Positions 6,915-16,357 are shown, numbered from the stretch's first letter. The stretch is DNA of 21,474 nucleotides from CAYTYZ01 sp964442385 (GCA_964442385.1 CAYTYZ010000017.1:1-21474), one strand, 5' to 3'. Notes: a model not told the origin generated them from the sequence alone. Numbers and translations are program-made.

Positions 6915-9116
6915 TTAGTGGCCGTAGAAACTGAAACTTACCAATCGTCTGACTTGGTCAGGATGCTTTATTAATCTATAAAAACCACCAAGATCGGTAT
7001 CCATTAAATTAACAAAACCTTGCATTCTGTCTTTTAGTTCCTCTTCTGCCAGATTTAATTCCTCTTTTGATTGGGGGTGGCTCCCTGATTTTGCGCCAGA
7101 TATAACATCGAGTTCGTGTTCAAAGTATTTTTGGAATTTACTCACTAAAAAATAGTCAAATTGACTAAAATATGCGGTAGCTTGATACAAGATAGATCTT
7201 TCTACTTCGGTAAATGCACCATAATTACCTGTGTAGGCTTTGTAGAATGTATCTAAGCCGTGTAACACTTGGGATAACGATCCTATTTTTACAGTTTGTA
7301 CCCACTCGTTAATTGATTCCGGGTCTAACTTATCACCTAACTTTTGTTGCATTAGATCTATTGCCTTTAACATATCAACCCTACCTTGTCTTTGTCTGAG
7401 CAGAAAAGCTTCCTCTGAATCCAAAGATAGCTCTTTGCGGGCATAATCAATAGCAATTTCCTGATAGAATTCTTTTAAAACTCCTTCTGGAATGTATCCT
7501 GCTTCTTTTCTACCTTTGAATACTTGATAGGCCATTCCACTTTCCCAAATTTTTTGAGCAACAGCTTTATAGTCATCGCCTAATTCTAATCGTAAATCTT
7601 CCCCGTGTTTTTTAAACGCTTCGGTCAGATGTTCATAAAACTTACTTTTATCTCTTGTCCTACTATAGCCTGGAATTTCCTCTACCATGCGAATGTAGTA
7701 CTCGAGCATTTGTTTCGGGGTCATGTAACTTCCGTGATTGTTTTCTTGGGGGAAACTCTTATCTGCAAAAGCTGCATGATCAGAATAATCAGTCCAGGCA
7801 AAATCGCCGTTATTCCAAAGTAACAAATTCTCGGTATGCGAAGATCTATCTAAAATTTTTGGGGAATCTGCGAAAACATGGGCAATGAGCTGTGAGACAT
7901 ACATGTCTAAAATTCTATTGACCATTTCTGGTTTTTCAATGTCAGGATAGGCATCAATTCCAGTGTATCCGGCTCTAACGGTTGAAGGAGTCAGACGAAT
8001 AACATACCCTTGTTGATAATCTCTACGATCTGGATTAATAAATAGGATGCTCCCAACGGGTTTTGGTGAACCTAGGCTGTTATCGTCCTGTAATCTATAG
8101 AATTCAGTTTCAGCTTGCTCTGCTTCGGCTCCGCCAGTAAGAATTTCCCTTCCTGTCCTGAATTGCATTTTACCAAATCCACCGGATTTTTTTCCACATC
8201 CTTTTACTTCTACGACAAACTCCTTGTCTTCCCATGTAACTACAAGAGGTTTAATCTCACCTCCTTCAGCGTGCATTATAACACCAGTTCTGCCAGTTTC
8301 ATCGCTGCCAAAATCGCTATAGTACAGAAGGAAATATTTACCACCTCCATCGACCCCACTGGACATTTTAGAATTGACTACTGTTATCAGTGCAGCTGGG
8401 TCTTCAGATTCAGAAATTTCTCCAATTTCTCGTTCATTTAAATCATATATATCCTGTTTTCCCGTTATCAGAATCTCTCCTGCTTCAAAATGCCTACGCA
8501 GATCTTCTGGTAAAGTAATCCAAGCCTCACCCTTTAATACCCTTGATGTTTGGATTTTAAGAAATTCACCGGAGACCAAATTAACCTCCTTATACTCAGT
8601 TCTTCCCGCCAAAAAAGAGCTTTCCACCTGTCTTTTTGATTTAAAATGACGAGGACCATATAGGCATCTTATTTTTCCATCGGTATTTTGATAAAAACCA
8701 ATCACATAAGGATTGGCAAGGCTCCTCTTGTTATGCTCAATATGTGCAAGCCATGGATCTTTTCCTCCTGCTATTTCGCCCTCAATTTTCTGTTTTTCTA
8801 GCTGAGAATATTGTTCTTCAGCCTTAAGGGCTTCCAATTCCTGAGGTGAATAAGCCAAATCCATCATGTAATCCTTTATAAACTTTACATTACTAGACCA
8901 AGGAATGTCTAAAAGCAAAACTCTTTTTAATGCAGATTTTACGCCTTTTCTTTGTGCTTGGTCTACCAATCTTGCATACCTATCAATATCTCTCAAATCA
9001 TGGCGTATATCAAACCAGGCAAGATTTGTTTCAATTCTGTCTTGAAATCTTGCCAACCTGTTGTTAAGTGTGTGCAAGGCAGCCTGATTTGAATCTGTTT
9101 GTAATTCTCCTGGCAT
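6915..9116 (-). CDS. SelO-like kinase-fold protein (putative protein AMPylator family), divergent
   Basis: A 733-residue protein I place tentatively near SelO/YdiU, pseudokinases that transfer AMP to proteins. The signs are in the right order: nucleotide-loop Lys305 in EVKGCGKKSGGFGKMQFR (compare the family LKGAGxTPYSR), a helix with candidate Glu (GGAEAEQAETEFYRL, about 329-342), GYVIRLTPSTVRAGYTG (370-386; compare the family RVAPSxxRFG), a catalytic-loop candidate HTENLLLW (427-434), and a metal-binding candidate TDYSDHA (442-448; compare the family NTDNM...DYGPF). About 300 residues precede and 250 follow this core, unlike usual SelO (about 480). No membrane segment or signal peptide is seen. 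Glycine-rich and kinase motifs are degenerate, so activity is an inference. CATAAT lies three bases before the ATG. Confidence 0.55.
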   Translation of the reverse strand: MPGELQTDSNQAALHTLNNRLARFQDRIETNLAWFDIRHDLRDIDRYARLVDQAQRKGVKSALKRVLLLDIPWSSNVKFIKDYMMDLAYSPQELEALKAEEQYSQLEKQKIEGEIAGGKDPWLAHIEHNKRSLANPYVIGFYQNTDGKIRCLYGPRHFKSKRQVESSFLAGRTEYKEVNLVSGEFLKIQTSRVLKGEAWITLPEDLRRHFEAGEILITGKQDIYDLNEREIGEISESEDPAALITVVNSKMSSGVDGGGKYFLLYYSDFGSDETGRTGVIMHAEGGEIKPLVVTWEDKEFVVEVKGCGKKSGGFGKMQFRTGREILTGGAEAEQAETEFYRLQDDNSLGSPKPVGSILFINPDRRDYQQGYVIRLTPSTVRAGYTGIDAYPDIEKPEMVNRILDMYVSQLIAHVFADSPKILDRSSHTENLLLWNNGDFAWTDYSDHAAFADKSFPQENNHGSYMTPKQMLEYYIRMVEEIPGYSRTRDKSKFYEHLTEAFKKHGEDLRLELGDDYKAVAQKIWESGMAYQVFKGRKEAGYIPEGVLKEFYQEIAIDYARKELSLDSEEAFLLRQRQGRVDMLKAIDLMQQKLGDKLDPESINEWVQTVKIGSLSQVLHGLDTFYKAYTGNYGAFTEVERSILYQATAYFSQFDYFLVSKFQKYFEHELDVISGAKSGSHPQSKEELNLAEEELKDRMQGFVNLMDTDLGGFYRLIKHPDQVRRLVSFSFYGH

Positions 9117-9236
9117 TGTATTATGTTAGCAACTTTTCTAGATAAAACGCAGCTCTACAGAAATACTTAGTAACATTAAGTCAGCGTGTAAAAACAAATT
9201 TTTGTTGTAAATTTAGTCTTTAGGATATATGGCTAA

Positions 9237-11915
9237 TTAATTTGGGAAGTGGCATTTTTTATATTTTTTGCCGCTACCGCACCAGCAAGGGTCATTTCTA
9301 CCTAGGGTTTTATTGTTGTTCACCACAGGTTTTCTTTCTGTAAGCTTGATTTCGGCCTCACCGGCTTCGGTTGGTTTTGCCTCCAGGTCCTCTCCTCTAC
9401 CTTCTGACATAGGAACGTTTGGCTGGGCCATTTCCAGGGGCATGGGTTGCAAGCGATATAGTTTTCTTGATACATTGTATTCAAATTGGTGCATTAAGGC
9501 TTGAAACATTTCAAATCCTTCGCGTCTGTATTCAACAAGGGGATCCTTTTGGGCATAGCCTCGTAACCTAACTCCGTTTCGCAGGTCATCAAGGGCTGTA
9601 AGGTGATCAACCCACAAGGGATCAAGGGTAGAAATAACTGCAAATCTGGCTAAATCTACAGTAAGGGGTTTGCCAAACATTTGTTCTTTTTGTTGCCAAA
9701 TATTTTGCAGAGTAGACATAAGTAGCGTCTTGGGGTCTAGTTCTTTTTTTATTTTATCTAGTAAATCTTTTCTGGATTCTTCGTCCAAAGGCAAGATTTC
9801 ATTATATTCCAAAACTACTTTTTCAAAATCTATATGACCAGTTTGAGTATCCGAGTTTTGAGATAAGATAAAATCGATTTGCTTTTCTAAAAACTTGAAA
9901 ACTTGACCAAGAACTTCTTGGGGTGCATCAGCTTTAGCATGGACCACACTATCGCGGATAGTATAGACAATTTGACGTTGCTTGTTGACTACATCGTCGT
10001 ACTCAACCACAGTTTTTCTGGTGTCAAAGTGAAAGGTTTCAATTTTAATCTGAGTTTGTTCCAAGATTCGGCTAACCATTGGGTGAGAAATGGCCTCGTT
10101 ATCCGGCATATTTAGCCTGGTCATAATACCGGCAATTTTTTCGCCACCAAAGATACGCATGAGGTCGTCATCCAAAGAGACATAAAACTGGGAAGCACCA
10201 GCGTCACCTTGTCGGCCTGATCTACCGCGGAGCTGATTGTCAATACGCCGTGACTCATGTCGTTCGGTTCCAATTACAAAAAGTCCTCCAAGATCCAAGA
10301 CATCATCATGATTTTTTTGCCAAATTTCGTACTCACGTTTGTCTTTTTTATCATCTGGCCTTGGTCCGCCAAGGATAATATCGACACCACGACCGGCCAT
10401 GTTTGTGGCTACTGTAACCGTACCTTTGGTGCCGGCCTTGCTGATGATTTCAGCTTCAGCCTGGTGATTTTTTGCATTAAGTACCTGATGGGGTACTCCT
10501 TTGTTTCGCAGTAGTGAGCTAACTATCTGGTTTTTTTCCACCGAGGTGGTTCCAATTAAAACTGGTTGACCTTTTCTATGTAATTCTTCAACTTTAGCCG
10601 CAATAGAGGCATATTTAGCTTGTTGCGACTTGAAGATAATATCGTTACTATCAATTCTTTTAGTTGGCCTATGGGTTGGAATTGGTATCACATCTAATTT
10701 ATAGATTTTTTTAAATTCTTGGGCCTCTGTGATAGCTGTACCCGTCATTCCGGCTAACTTTTCATAAAGTCTAAAATAGTTTTGGAAAGTAATAGTAGCC
10801 CAAGTACGTGATTCCTGTTGAATTGTAGTCCCCTCTTTGGCTTCAATTGCTTGGTGCAGACCATCCGACCAACGTCGTCCGTTCATCATGCGACCAGTAA
10901 ATTCATCTACAATAATAATTTGCCCATCTTTTACAACGTAATCTTTGTCTTTGTGAAAAAGTGCTTTGGCTTTTATAGCGTTTTCAATATAATGAATAGT
11001 GTCAAATGACTCCTCGTACAAGTTCCCGACTGAAAGAATTTTTTCTAACTTACGAATTCCAAATTCTGAAAGAGTGGCCGAACGAACCTTTTCATCAACT
11101 ACATAGTCAGTGGGTTGCAAGGTTTCCACTATTTTGGCGTATTCTAGGTATTTTCCAATAGGTCTATTGTCTGGCGAAGAAATAATAAGAGGGGTTCTAG
11201 CCTCGTCTATTAGGACAAAGTCAACCTCATCGACTATGGCAAAAAAATGTCCACGCTGAACTCCTTGGTCTGATCTGGAAATCATGTGGTCACGAAGATA
11301 ATCAAAGCCAAACTCATTGTTGGTTCCATAGGTAATATCAGCCAAGTAGGCTTCACTTCTAGATACCGGCCGAAGGTGCGCCAATCTATCATCAAACTTT
11401 TGTTCCTGATCAATATATTCAGGGTCAAAGATAAAAGATTCTTCATGCACAATACAGCCTGTTGATATACCAAGTTTGTACAAAGCACGAGGATACCAAC
11501 CGGCCCCTACTTTAGATAGATAGTCGTTTGGGGTGACAATATGGACACCTTTGCCTGTAAGGGCATTTAAATAGGCTGCAAAAATTACGGAGTGGGTCTT
11601 GCCTTCTCCTGTTTTTTGTTCAGCTATTGAAGATTGGTGGAGTGTAAGCGCGGCAATTAATTGGACATCATAGGCATATTCACCTACCGTTCGCTTAATA
11701 GCTTCGCGGCATACTGCAAAAGCTTCCGGTAAAATATCGTCCAATGATTGTCCCTTTTTTAGTTTTTCTTTAAATTCCTCTGATTTTAATGTCAGCTGTT
11801 TATCGGTTAGTTTAGAAACATCGGGAGATAGCTTATTGATTGCATCTACTATTTTTTTGCCAACCGCCAGGCGTCTGGCGGTTGGGTCCACTAATTGGTT
11901 TAAAAAAGAAATCAT
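9237..11915 (-). CDS. secA: Preprotein translocase ATPase SecA
   Basis: The motor that drives unfolded preproteins through SecYEG at the membrane. An 892-residue, full-length form: Walker A TGEGKTHS (102-109), VTPNDYLS, the Walker B region AIVDEVDFVLIDEARTPLIIS, the preprotein cross-linking region, the GTTSVEKNQIVSSLL segment, ATNMAGRGVDI, and RGRSGRQGD in the second motor domain. The C-terminus carries the zinc-binding SEC-C motif NDPCWCGSGKKYKKCHFPN, used elsewhere for SecB or ribosome contact. Its ATG overlaps the serS stop (ATGA), so it is coupled to serS. The 120 bases downstream contain only a weak AT hairpin (AACAAA-AA-TTTGTT then T). Confidence 0.97.
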   Translation of the reverse strand: MISFLNQLVDPTARRLAVGKKIVDAINKLSPDVSKLTDKQLTLKSEEFKEKLKKGQSLDDILPEAFAVCREAIKRTVGEYAYDVQLIAALTLHQSSIAEQKTGEGKTHSVIFAAYLNALTGKGVHIVTPNDYLSKVGAGWYPRALYKLGISTGCIVHEESFIFDPEYIDQEQKFDDRLAHLRPVSRSEAYLADITYGTNNEFGFDYLRDHMISRSDQGVQRGHFFAIVDEVDFVLIDEARTPLIISSPDNRPIGKYLEYAKIVETLQPTDYVVDEKVRSATLSEFGIRKLEKILSVGNLYEESFDTIHYIENAIKAKALFHKDKDYVVKDGQIIIVDEFTGRMMNGRRWSDGLHQAIEAKEGTTIQQESRTWATITFQNYFRLYEKLAGMTGTAITEAQEFKKIYKLDVIPIPTHRPTKRIDSNDIIFKSQQAKYASIAAKVEELHRKGQPVLIGTTSVEKNQIVSSLLRNKGVPHQVLNAKNHQAEAEIISKAGTKGTVTVATNMAGRGVDIILGGPRPDDKKDKREYEIWQKNHDDVLDLGGLFVIGTERHESRRIDNQLRGRSGRQGDAGASQFYVSLDDDLMRIFGGEKIAGIMTRLNMPDNEAISHPMVSRILEQTQIKIETFHFDTRKTVVEYDDVVNKQRQIVYTIRDSVVHAKADAPQEVLGQVFKFLEKQIDFILSQNSDTQTGHIDFEKVVLEYNEILPLDEESRKDLLDKIKKELDPKTLLMSTLQNIWQQKEQMFGKPLTVDLARFAVISTLDPLWVDHLTALDDLRNGVRLRGYAQKDPLVEYRREGFEMFQALMHQFEYNVSRKLYRLQPMPLEMAQPNVPMSEGRGEDLEAKPTEAGEAEIKLTERKPVVNNNKTLGRNDPCWCGSGKKYKKCHFPN

Positions 11916-13177
11916 AGCTTGGGCTTTATGATATCAAAATCAAGGAGCGGTTGTAAGACTTTAGGCATGAGAATAGACCCATCTTTTTGCTGACCATTTT
12001 CCAAAATAGCAATAACTACCCTATCGACTACAGCAGTAGCATTGAGCATGTGGACAAATTTTGACTCATTACCTATTTTTACCTTTGTCCCAAGTCTGCG
12101 ACTTTGATAGTCAGTACAGTTACTGCAAGAGCTGGTTTCACGATAGGTGTTCTGACCTGGAAACCATGTGTTGATGTCATATTGCTTTCGGTTAGGATAG
12201 GGCATATCGCCTGTACAAACTTTTAGGACTTGATAATGCAGTCCCATTTCTTGTAAAACTTCTTCCTCCTCGGCTAGAAGTTGGTCGCAAATAGCATCAG
12301 ATACCTTGAAGTCTGGTTGAGTAAAAGCAATCATTTCCACCTTGTTAAAACAGTGCAACCTAAACATTCCTTTCATATCTTTACCATAGGTTCCAGCTTC
12401 ACGGCGAAAACAAGGTGAAAAATTTACATAGCGAAGGGGCAGAGAAGCAGCACTTAGGGTCTCTTCCATGTGGTATGGGCCTACACTATGCTCGCTACTA
12501 CTGATAAATGTTAAATCATCTTCGGGCATATAATAGTAAGTCCCAGCAAGCGACTGATTAGAAACATACCCCATACGCCATTCAGTGTCATGTTTGATCA
12601 TGGCAGGAGGAATCATAGCCTTAAAGCCTTTTTTGCTCAACTTCATAAATACATACCACATAAGGGTTAGCTCTAGTTGGGCAGCTTCGTTCTTGTAATA
12701 ACCAAAACGGCTACCTGAAATCTGGGCTGCTTTTTCGATATCAAGAATGTCACAAAGCTTTCCTAGTTCAACATGGTCTTTGGGTTGAAAGTCAAATTTC
12801 GGTGCTGTACCCACTGTCTTTATGACGACATTTTCCGAGTCATCTTTGCCCACTGGAACATCGTCTGCTGGTAAATTTGGAAGCTGCTCTAAAAGCTGGT
12901 TGAACTCGTCATCGACAAATTTATCTTGCTCTTCAAGCTTTACCAGAACATCTTTAATGGCCTTGGCAGTAGCTAGTTGTTCTTGGGTTGGCTTGCCATG
13001 TATAGCACGACTAATTTTGTTTTGCTCGGCGCGCTTGTCATCTATCTGGAGCTGTAAATTCCTGCGATTTTTGTCCATTTCTACTACTTGGTCAACCAAT
13101 TTTGGGTCCTTTCCACGAGAAAGCATGGCTGTTTTAACATGCTCCTGGTTGTTTACTATAAAATTTTTATCTAACAT
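11912..13177 (-). CDS. serS: Seryl-tRNA synthetase
   Basis: Charges tRNA-Ser with serine. A 421-residue class II synthetase with the N-terminal antiparallel coiled coil (about 30-110, VVEMDKNRRNLQLQIDDKRAEQ) that grips the long variable arm of tRNA-Ser. Motif 2 is FRREAGTYGKDMKGMFRLHCF, ETSSCSNCTDYQSRRL precedes motif 3, and the C-terminus has NATAVVDRVVIAILENGQQ and MPKVLQPLL. Length is normal. It heads the serS-secA transcript. No Shine-Dalgarno sequence precedes the ATG at 13177; the upstream 100 bases are very AT-rich with a possible TATATT 14 bases before the start. Confidence 0.96.
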   Translation of the reverse strand: MLDKNFIVNNQEHVKTAMLSRGKDPKLVDQVVEMDKNRRNLQLQIDDKRAEQNKISRAIHGKPTQEQLATAKAIKDVLVKLEEQDKFVDDEFNQLLEQLPNLPADDVPVGKDDSENVVIKTVGTAPKFDFQPKDHVELGKLCDILDIEKAAQISGSRFGYYKNEAAQLELTLMWYVFMKLSKKGFKAMIPPAMIKHDTEWRMGYVSNQSLAGTYYYMPEDDLTFISSSEHSVGPYHMEETLSAASLPLRYVNFSPCFRREAGTYGKDMKGMFRLHCFNKVEMIAFTQPDFKVSDAICDQLLAEEEEVLQEMGLHYQVLKVCTGDMPYPNRKQYDINTWFPGQNTYRETSSCSNCTDYQSRRLGTKVKIGNESKFVHMLNATAVVDRVVIAILENGQQKDGSILMPKVLQPLLDFDIIKPKL

Positions 13178-13210
13178 TGTATGAAAAAATAAATATATAA
13201 AATTTGCTTA

Positions 13211-13237
13211 AAAGTGCACTTTAATATCCCCTTGGGG
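13211..13237. repeat. 12-bp palindrome and short GC hairpin upstream of serS
   Basis: AAAGTGCACTTT (13211-13222) is a perfect palindrome 34 bases upstream of the serS ATG, followed by CCCCTTGGGG (13228-13237). They lie in the 105-base gap between the VKOR stop and serS and could be an operator, a weak terminator of the upstream gene, or chance. No T tract follows on the transcribed strand. Confidence 0.35.
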
Positions 13238-13282
13238 AAAAGGACTTTAAAACAAAAAATATATTTGGCATAGCCTATTGTA

Positions 13283-13693
13283 CTACGAAACCTTCTTTTT
13301 ACTTAAAATTAAGCCCAAAACAAAAGTAGAAGTCATAGTGAACATGCACATTAAACAGACTGGACAATAGGCGTAATAGACAAAAAGTTCGTAATAGAGC
13401 ATGCGAGCGCAAAACAACATTCCAAAGGTGGCCATGCCTAAAATAAGCTTTTTGTTTTTAATAATGGTTCCGTAACACATTAAAATAAATCCCATTAGGC
13501 CGTAAGCCCCTACTGGGATACCAAATAAGGTGGAAATTTCTCCTTTGGTTACCAGATCGCAGTTAATTTTGGCGTTTATATAACAGAGCGATGTTGTTGG
13601 TCTAGCAAAATACAAGTAAAGTAAATAACTGGCTAAAAATACGCCAAAAATAGCAAAATAACGGATGCTTTTGTAAAGTGTTATGGTTGTCAT
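13283..13693 (-). CDS. VKOR-family membrane thiol oxidoreductase
   Basis: A 136-residue, four-helix membrane protein of the vitamin K epoxide reductase family, which in many bacteria replaces DsbB: it passes electrons from exported thiols to quinone and so supports disulfide formation outside the membrane. Visible family features: the loop cysteines Cys37 and Cys45 (LCYINAKINCDLV), the conserved GEISTLFGIPVGAYGLMGF segment, and the catalytic CPVC (110-113) in the fourth helix. No DsbA-like thioredoxin partner is fused or adjacent. TATACT exactly six bases before the ATG predicts a leaderless message. Confidence 0.9.
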   Translation of the reverse strand: MTTITLYKSIRYFAIFGVFLASYLLYLYFARPTTSLCYINAKINCDLVTKGEISTLFGIPVGAYGLMGFILMCYGTIIKNKKLILGMATFGMLFCARMLYYELFVYYAYCPVCLMCMFTMTSTFVLGLILSKKKVS

Positions 13694-13699
13694 ATGGTT

Positions 13700-13705
13700 A
13701 GTATA
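13700..13705 (-). promoter_or_regulatory. -10 box of the VKOR gene
   Basis: Minus-strand TATACT with a six-base gap to the ATG at 13693. The expected transcription start is the A of the ATG. Confidence 0.55.
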
Positions 13706-13717
13706 CCCCTTGAAATT

Positions 13718-14311
13718 CTATAAACCAATTTCGGAGGCAATTTTTTGCATAGACCCAAGGCAAATTTCAATAAACTTTTCTAAAGGAATATTTAGTCCTT
13801 GGGGTAATTCGCACTGCCTGACTTCATCGCGACGAGTACCAGCAGCAAACTTGGGTTCCTTTAAAAACCTTTTTAAAACTGAACTCGTTTTTACATCAGC
13901 CAGTTTGCGAGAAGGATAAACATAAGCCACGGCTGTAATCAATCCCGTAAGAGAATCAGCACAAAAGATAGCCCACTCGGCTTTGCTTTGTGGCTGATAA
14001 CTAGTTAATTCCGGAGCATGGGCTTTTACAATATTGAGGGCGACGGGGTCGAGGGTTAGATTATATTTAGCTAAAACTTCTTGAGTTTTCTGTGGATGGG
14101 TTTCTTTGTGAGCTATACTGTAATCAATATCGTGAACCAAGGCTGCTAATTCCCAGATATCTTTACTGGGCTCTTTGACAGAGAGTTGGTTATTTTCTTG
14201 TAAATAGTCGTATATGCTACCCATACAGGCTGTAAGTGACAAGCTGTGATTGTAAATATTGGGTTCAAGCTCGGACTTGGCGGCTTGTTTATATGGAGTT
14301 AATTCAATCAT
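13718..14311 (-). CDS. HD-superfamily phosphohydrolase
   Basis: A 197-residue metal-dependent phosphohydrolase of the HD superfamily. Likely metal ligands are His22 (NIYNHSLSLTACMG), the His60-Asp61 doublet (AALVHDIDYS) and further His at 68, 72 and 98 (SIAHKETHP, VKAHAPEL), with a distal Asp in FCADSLTGLI. The arrangement resembles small hydrolases sometimes annotated as HDIG-domain proteins. Its substrate cannot be read from the sequence. It is a single gene with its own TGCTAAACT extended -10 box six bases before the ATG, and it stops 25 bases before the VKOR start. Confidence 0.85.
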   Translation of the reverse strand: MIELTPYKQAAKSELEPNIYNHSLSLTACMGSIYDYLQENNQLSVKEPSKDIWELAALVHDIDYSIAHKETHPQKTQEVLAKYNLTLDPVALNIVKAHAPELTSYQPQSKAEWAIFCADSLTGLITAVAYVYPSRKLADVKTSSVLKRFLKEPKFAAGTRRDEVRQCELPQGLNIPLEKFIEICLGSMQKIASEIGL

Positions 14312-14317
14312 GGTTTA

Positions 14318-14323
14318 AGTTTA
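14318..14323 (-). promoter_or_regulatory. Extended -10 box of the HD hydrolase gene
   Basis: TGCTAAACT on the minus strand, with TAAACT six bases before the ATG at 14311. The hexamer is one base from TATACT, which is used by two neighbours in the same position. Confidence 0.45.
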
Positions 14324-14349
14324 GCAAAGACTATTTTAAAACTATTTAC

Positions 14350-14907
14350 TTAATTATCCCAAGGTAAAATATTTAGCAAAGGCCAAGTGGTTTTCCATCT
14401 GGCAGTCTTTTTAACATAATATGGCTCTTTTATTTGAATTTTATTGGGTCTTACTACCAAGTCGAACAGATCTTGCAATCCAAAAGGTGAATATACATCT
14501 TCTGTTCTAATCCCAAGAGCTGTAACTGTAGTTGGCCAAGTTCCGATAGCTTCTTCAAGTGACTGAAGTGGTGCAACTTTGACTCCAAAAACTCTAGGGT
14601 ACCACAAATGAACTCTGGCTTGATTTTTAACGTCAATTTTAACTCCAGGGACTAGACTAGCTACAAGAGTTTCAATTCTTTGCTCTTTGTCTTCTGACAA
14701 ATCAGGATCAAAGTAGGCAATGTCATAGTCTTTTACTCCTGTACCAGGGGTAAATTTGTGCTCATTGTTCCAGACGGCGGCAGCTATGCTGCTGGCACCA
14801 ATGTACCAAGGGTAACCTCTAAGCATTTGCGGACAGATTTTAAACAGGTCAACTATGATGGGGTCTTTTTTGCAAAGTACTAGAAGTTTGGCTTCTAGTC
14901 TTTTCAT
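14350..14907 (-). CDS. Nucleotidyltransferase family protein (NTP_transf_6 / DUF925 type)
   Basis: A 185-residue protein resembling the NTP_transf_6 family, predicted polymerase-beta-like nucleotidyltransferases of unknown substrate. Recognisable are the GASSIAAAVWN segment (family GSIRNTVWD), the acidic pair in GVKDYDIAYFDPDLSED, which would bind metal, and the later VHLWYPRVFG and EEAIGTWPTTVTALGIR, all in the expected order. Its ATG overlaps the lysS stop (ATGA), so it is coupled to LysRS translation. No link with lysine or tRNA is evident in the protein itself. Confidence 0.85.
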   Translation of the reverse strand: MKRLEAKLLVLCKKDPIIVDLFKICPQMLRGYPWYIGASSIAAAVWNNEHKFTPGTGVKDYDIAYFDPDLSEDKEQRIETLVASLVPGVKIDVKNQARVHLWYPRVFGVKVAPLQSLEEAIGTWPTTVTALGIRTEDVYSPFGLQDLFDLVVRPNKIQIKEPYYVKKTARWKTTWPLLNILPWDN

Positions 14908-16346
14908 TGGTTTTTTGGACGCATGAGTGGATAGAGTTGGACCTCACGTATGCTCCAAGTATCGGTAAAAAACATTGTTAGGCGTTCGATGCCTATACCT
15001 ATACCGCCTGTAGGAGGCATGCCATATTCCATAGCTTCGATAAAATCTTCGTCGAGTGGTTGAGGATCAGCTTGGCCTTTTTGTTGGTCCAAAAAGCGTT
15101 GACGTTGATCTGCTGGGTCATTTAATTCAGTCCAACCATCACAGACTTCGATGCCATTCATATAACATTCAAATCTCTGGACAAAACCGTCCTTGGTTGG
15201 ATGCTTTTTTGAAAGTGGGGAAACCTCTATAGGGTAATCCAAAACCCAAGTTGGGCCGACTAATTTTTTGGCAACCAGAGGTGAATCAAATATTTTATAC
15301 ATTACTATGGCTTTGGAATCATCCGGGTTAAATTCTATTTTATTTGCCTGGGCATAGGATTGAAAATCAGCAAGGGAAGCTTTAGCGTAATCAAGGTCAG
15401 TGTAATCTAAAACCAACTTGGACATTTCGATTCTAGGCCAAGAACCACTAAGGCTAATTTTTTCACCTTTGACAGTCAGTTCTTGGGTACCAAAAATCTC
15501 TTGAGCGCAATGTTTTAGCATACCTTCGGTAACATCCATAATACGGTGATAATCGGCATAGGCTTCGTAGAATTCCAGCATGGTAAACTCTGGCGAATGA
15601 GATAGATCTACACCTTCATTGCGAAAGTCTCGGGCTATTTCAAAAACCCTATCCATGCCACCAATTACACATCTTTTTAAGTACAACTCTACTGCAATAT
15701 GTAAATACATATCTATGTCCAAGGCGTTTAGGTGTGTGGTAAAAGGGGCTGCGTTGGCTCCGCCGTATAAACTTTGCAAAACTGGAGTTTCTACCTCAAT
15801 ATACTTTTGGGATTCCAGATATCGACGGATAGAACTAACTAATTTGGACCTCATTTTAAATCTAGCCATAACAGCTGGATCCAGAATGGTATCTAAGTAG
15901 CGCTTACGATAGCGGGTTTCTTGGTCTTCTAGGCCAAACCAAGTGCTGGGTAGAGGGCGAATGGCTTTAGTTAATATTTCAAGTCCTGCGACAAAAACTG
16001 ATAATTCACCACTAGTAGTTTTGTCTACTTGTCCCTTTACCCCAACAATATCGCCAATATCAAGTAATTTTAATTTTTGGTTGTCTGCCTCAGATAGCAG
16101 CTTGTTTTGAAAAAATAGTTGAATAGTGCCTGTTTCATCTTGTAATTTCGCAAAGGCGATTTTGCCATGTTCCCGAAACGAAAGAAGTCGACCGGCTGTA
16201 ATCACTTCCTTGCCTTGTAAGGTTAAACATTCACCAACTAAATGTTTTTTAACAAAAGAGGATGGATAGAGCGTGCCTAGCTGCGAAAGCTTTTCCAGCT
16301 TGCTTATTCGTTCAGCTCGAATAGCGTCCAAAGTGGTGTGTTGCAT
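14904..16346 (-). CDS. lysS: Lysyl-tRNA synthetase, class II
   Basis: Charges tRNA-Lys. A 480-residue class IIb enzyme: an N-terminal OB-fold anticodon-binding domain (about 45-150, GRLLSFREHGKIAFAKLQDETGTIQLFF), LEDQETRYRKRYLD, motif 1 around VSSIRRYLESQKYIEVETPVLQ, motif 2 FEIARDFRNEGVDLSHSPEFTMLE, and motif 3 GIGIGIERLTMFFTDTWSIREVQLYPLMRP. Length is slightly short but complete. TAAAAT lies five bases before the ATG, so it can be transcribed on its own although it follows the Gre paralogue by only 20 bases. Confidence 0.96.
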   Translation of the reverse strand: MQHTTLDAIRAERISKLEKLSQLGTLYPSSFVKKHLVGECLTLQGKEVITAGRLLSFREHGKIAFAKLQDETGTIQLFFQNKLLSEADNQKLKLLDIGDIVGVKGQVDKTTSGELSVFVAGLEILTKAIRPLPSTWFGLEDQETRYRKRYLDTILDPAVMARFKMRSKLVSSIRRYLESQKYIEVETPVLQSLYGGANAAPFTTHLNALDIDMYLHIAVELYLKRCVIGGMDRVFEIARDFRNEGVDLSHSPEFTMLEFYEAYADYHRIMDVTEGMLKHCAQEIFGTQELTVKGEKISLSGSWPRIEMSKLVLDYTDLDYAKASLADFQSYAQANKIEFNPDDSKAIVMYKIFDSPLVAKKLVGPTWVLDYPIEVSPLSKKHPTKDGFVQRFECYMNGIEVCDGWTELNDPADQRQRFLDQQKGQADPQPLDEDFIEAMEYGMPPTGGIGIGIERLTMFFTDTWSIREVQLYPLMRPKNQ

Positions 16347-16351
16347 TGCTG

Positions 16352-16357
16352 ATTTTA
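16352..16357 (-). promoter_or_regulatory. -10 box of lysS
   Basis: Minus-strand TAAAAT, five bases (CAGCA) before the lysS ATG. The downstream spacer is nearly the same as that of the cyclophilin gene (CAGCT). Confidence 0.45.

Noticed and set aside
12822..13184. Open frame of 120 codons on the plus strand.
   Set aside because: It lies entirely antisense to serS, whose motifs are clear; Ser-rich composition is typical of an antisense shadow.
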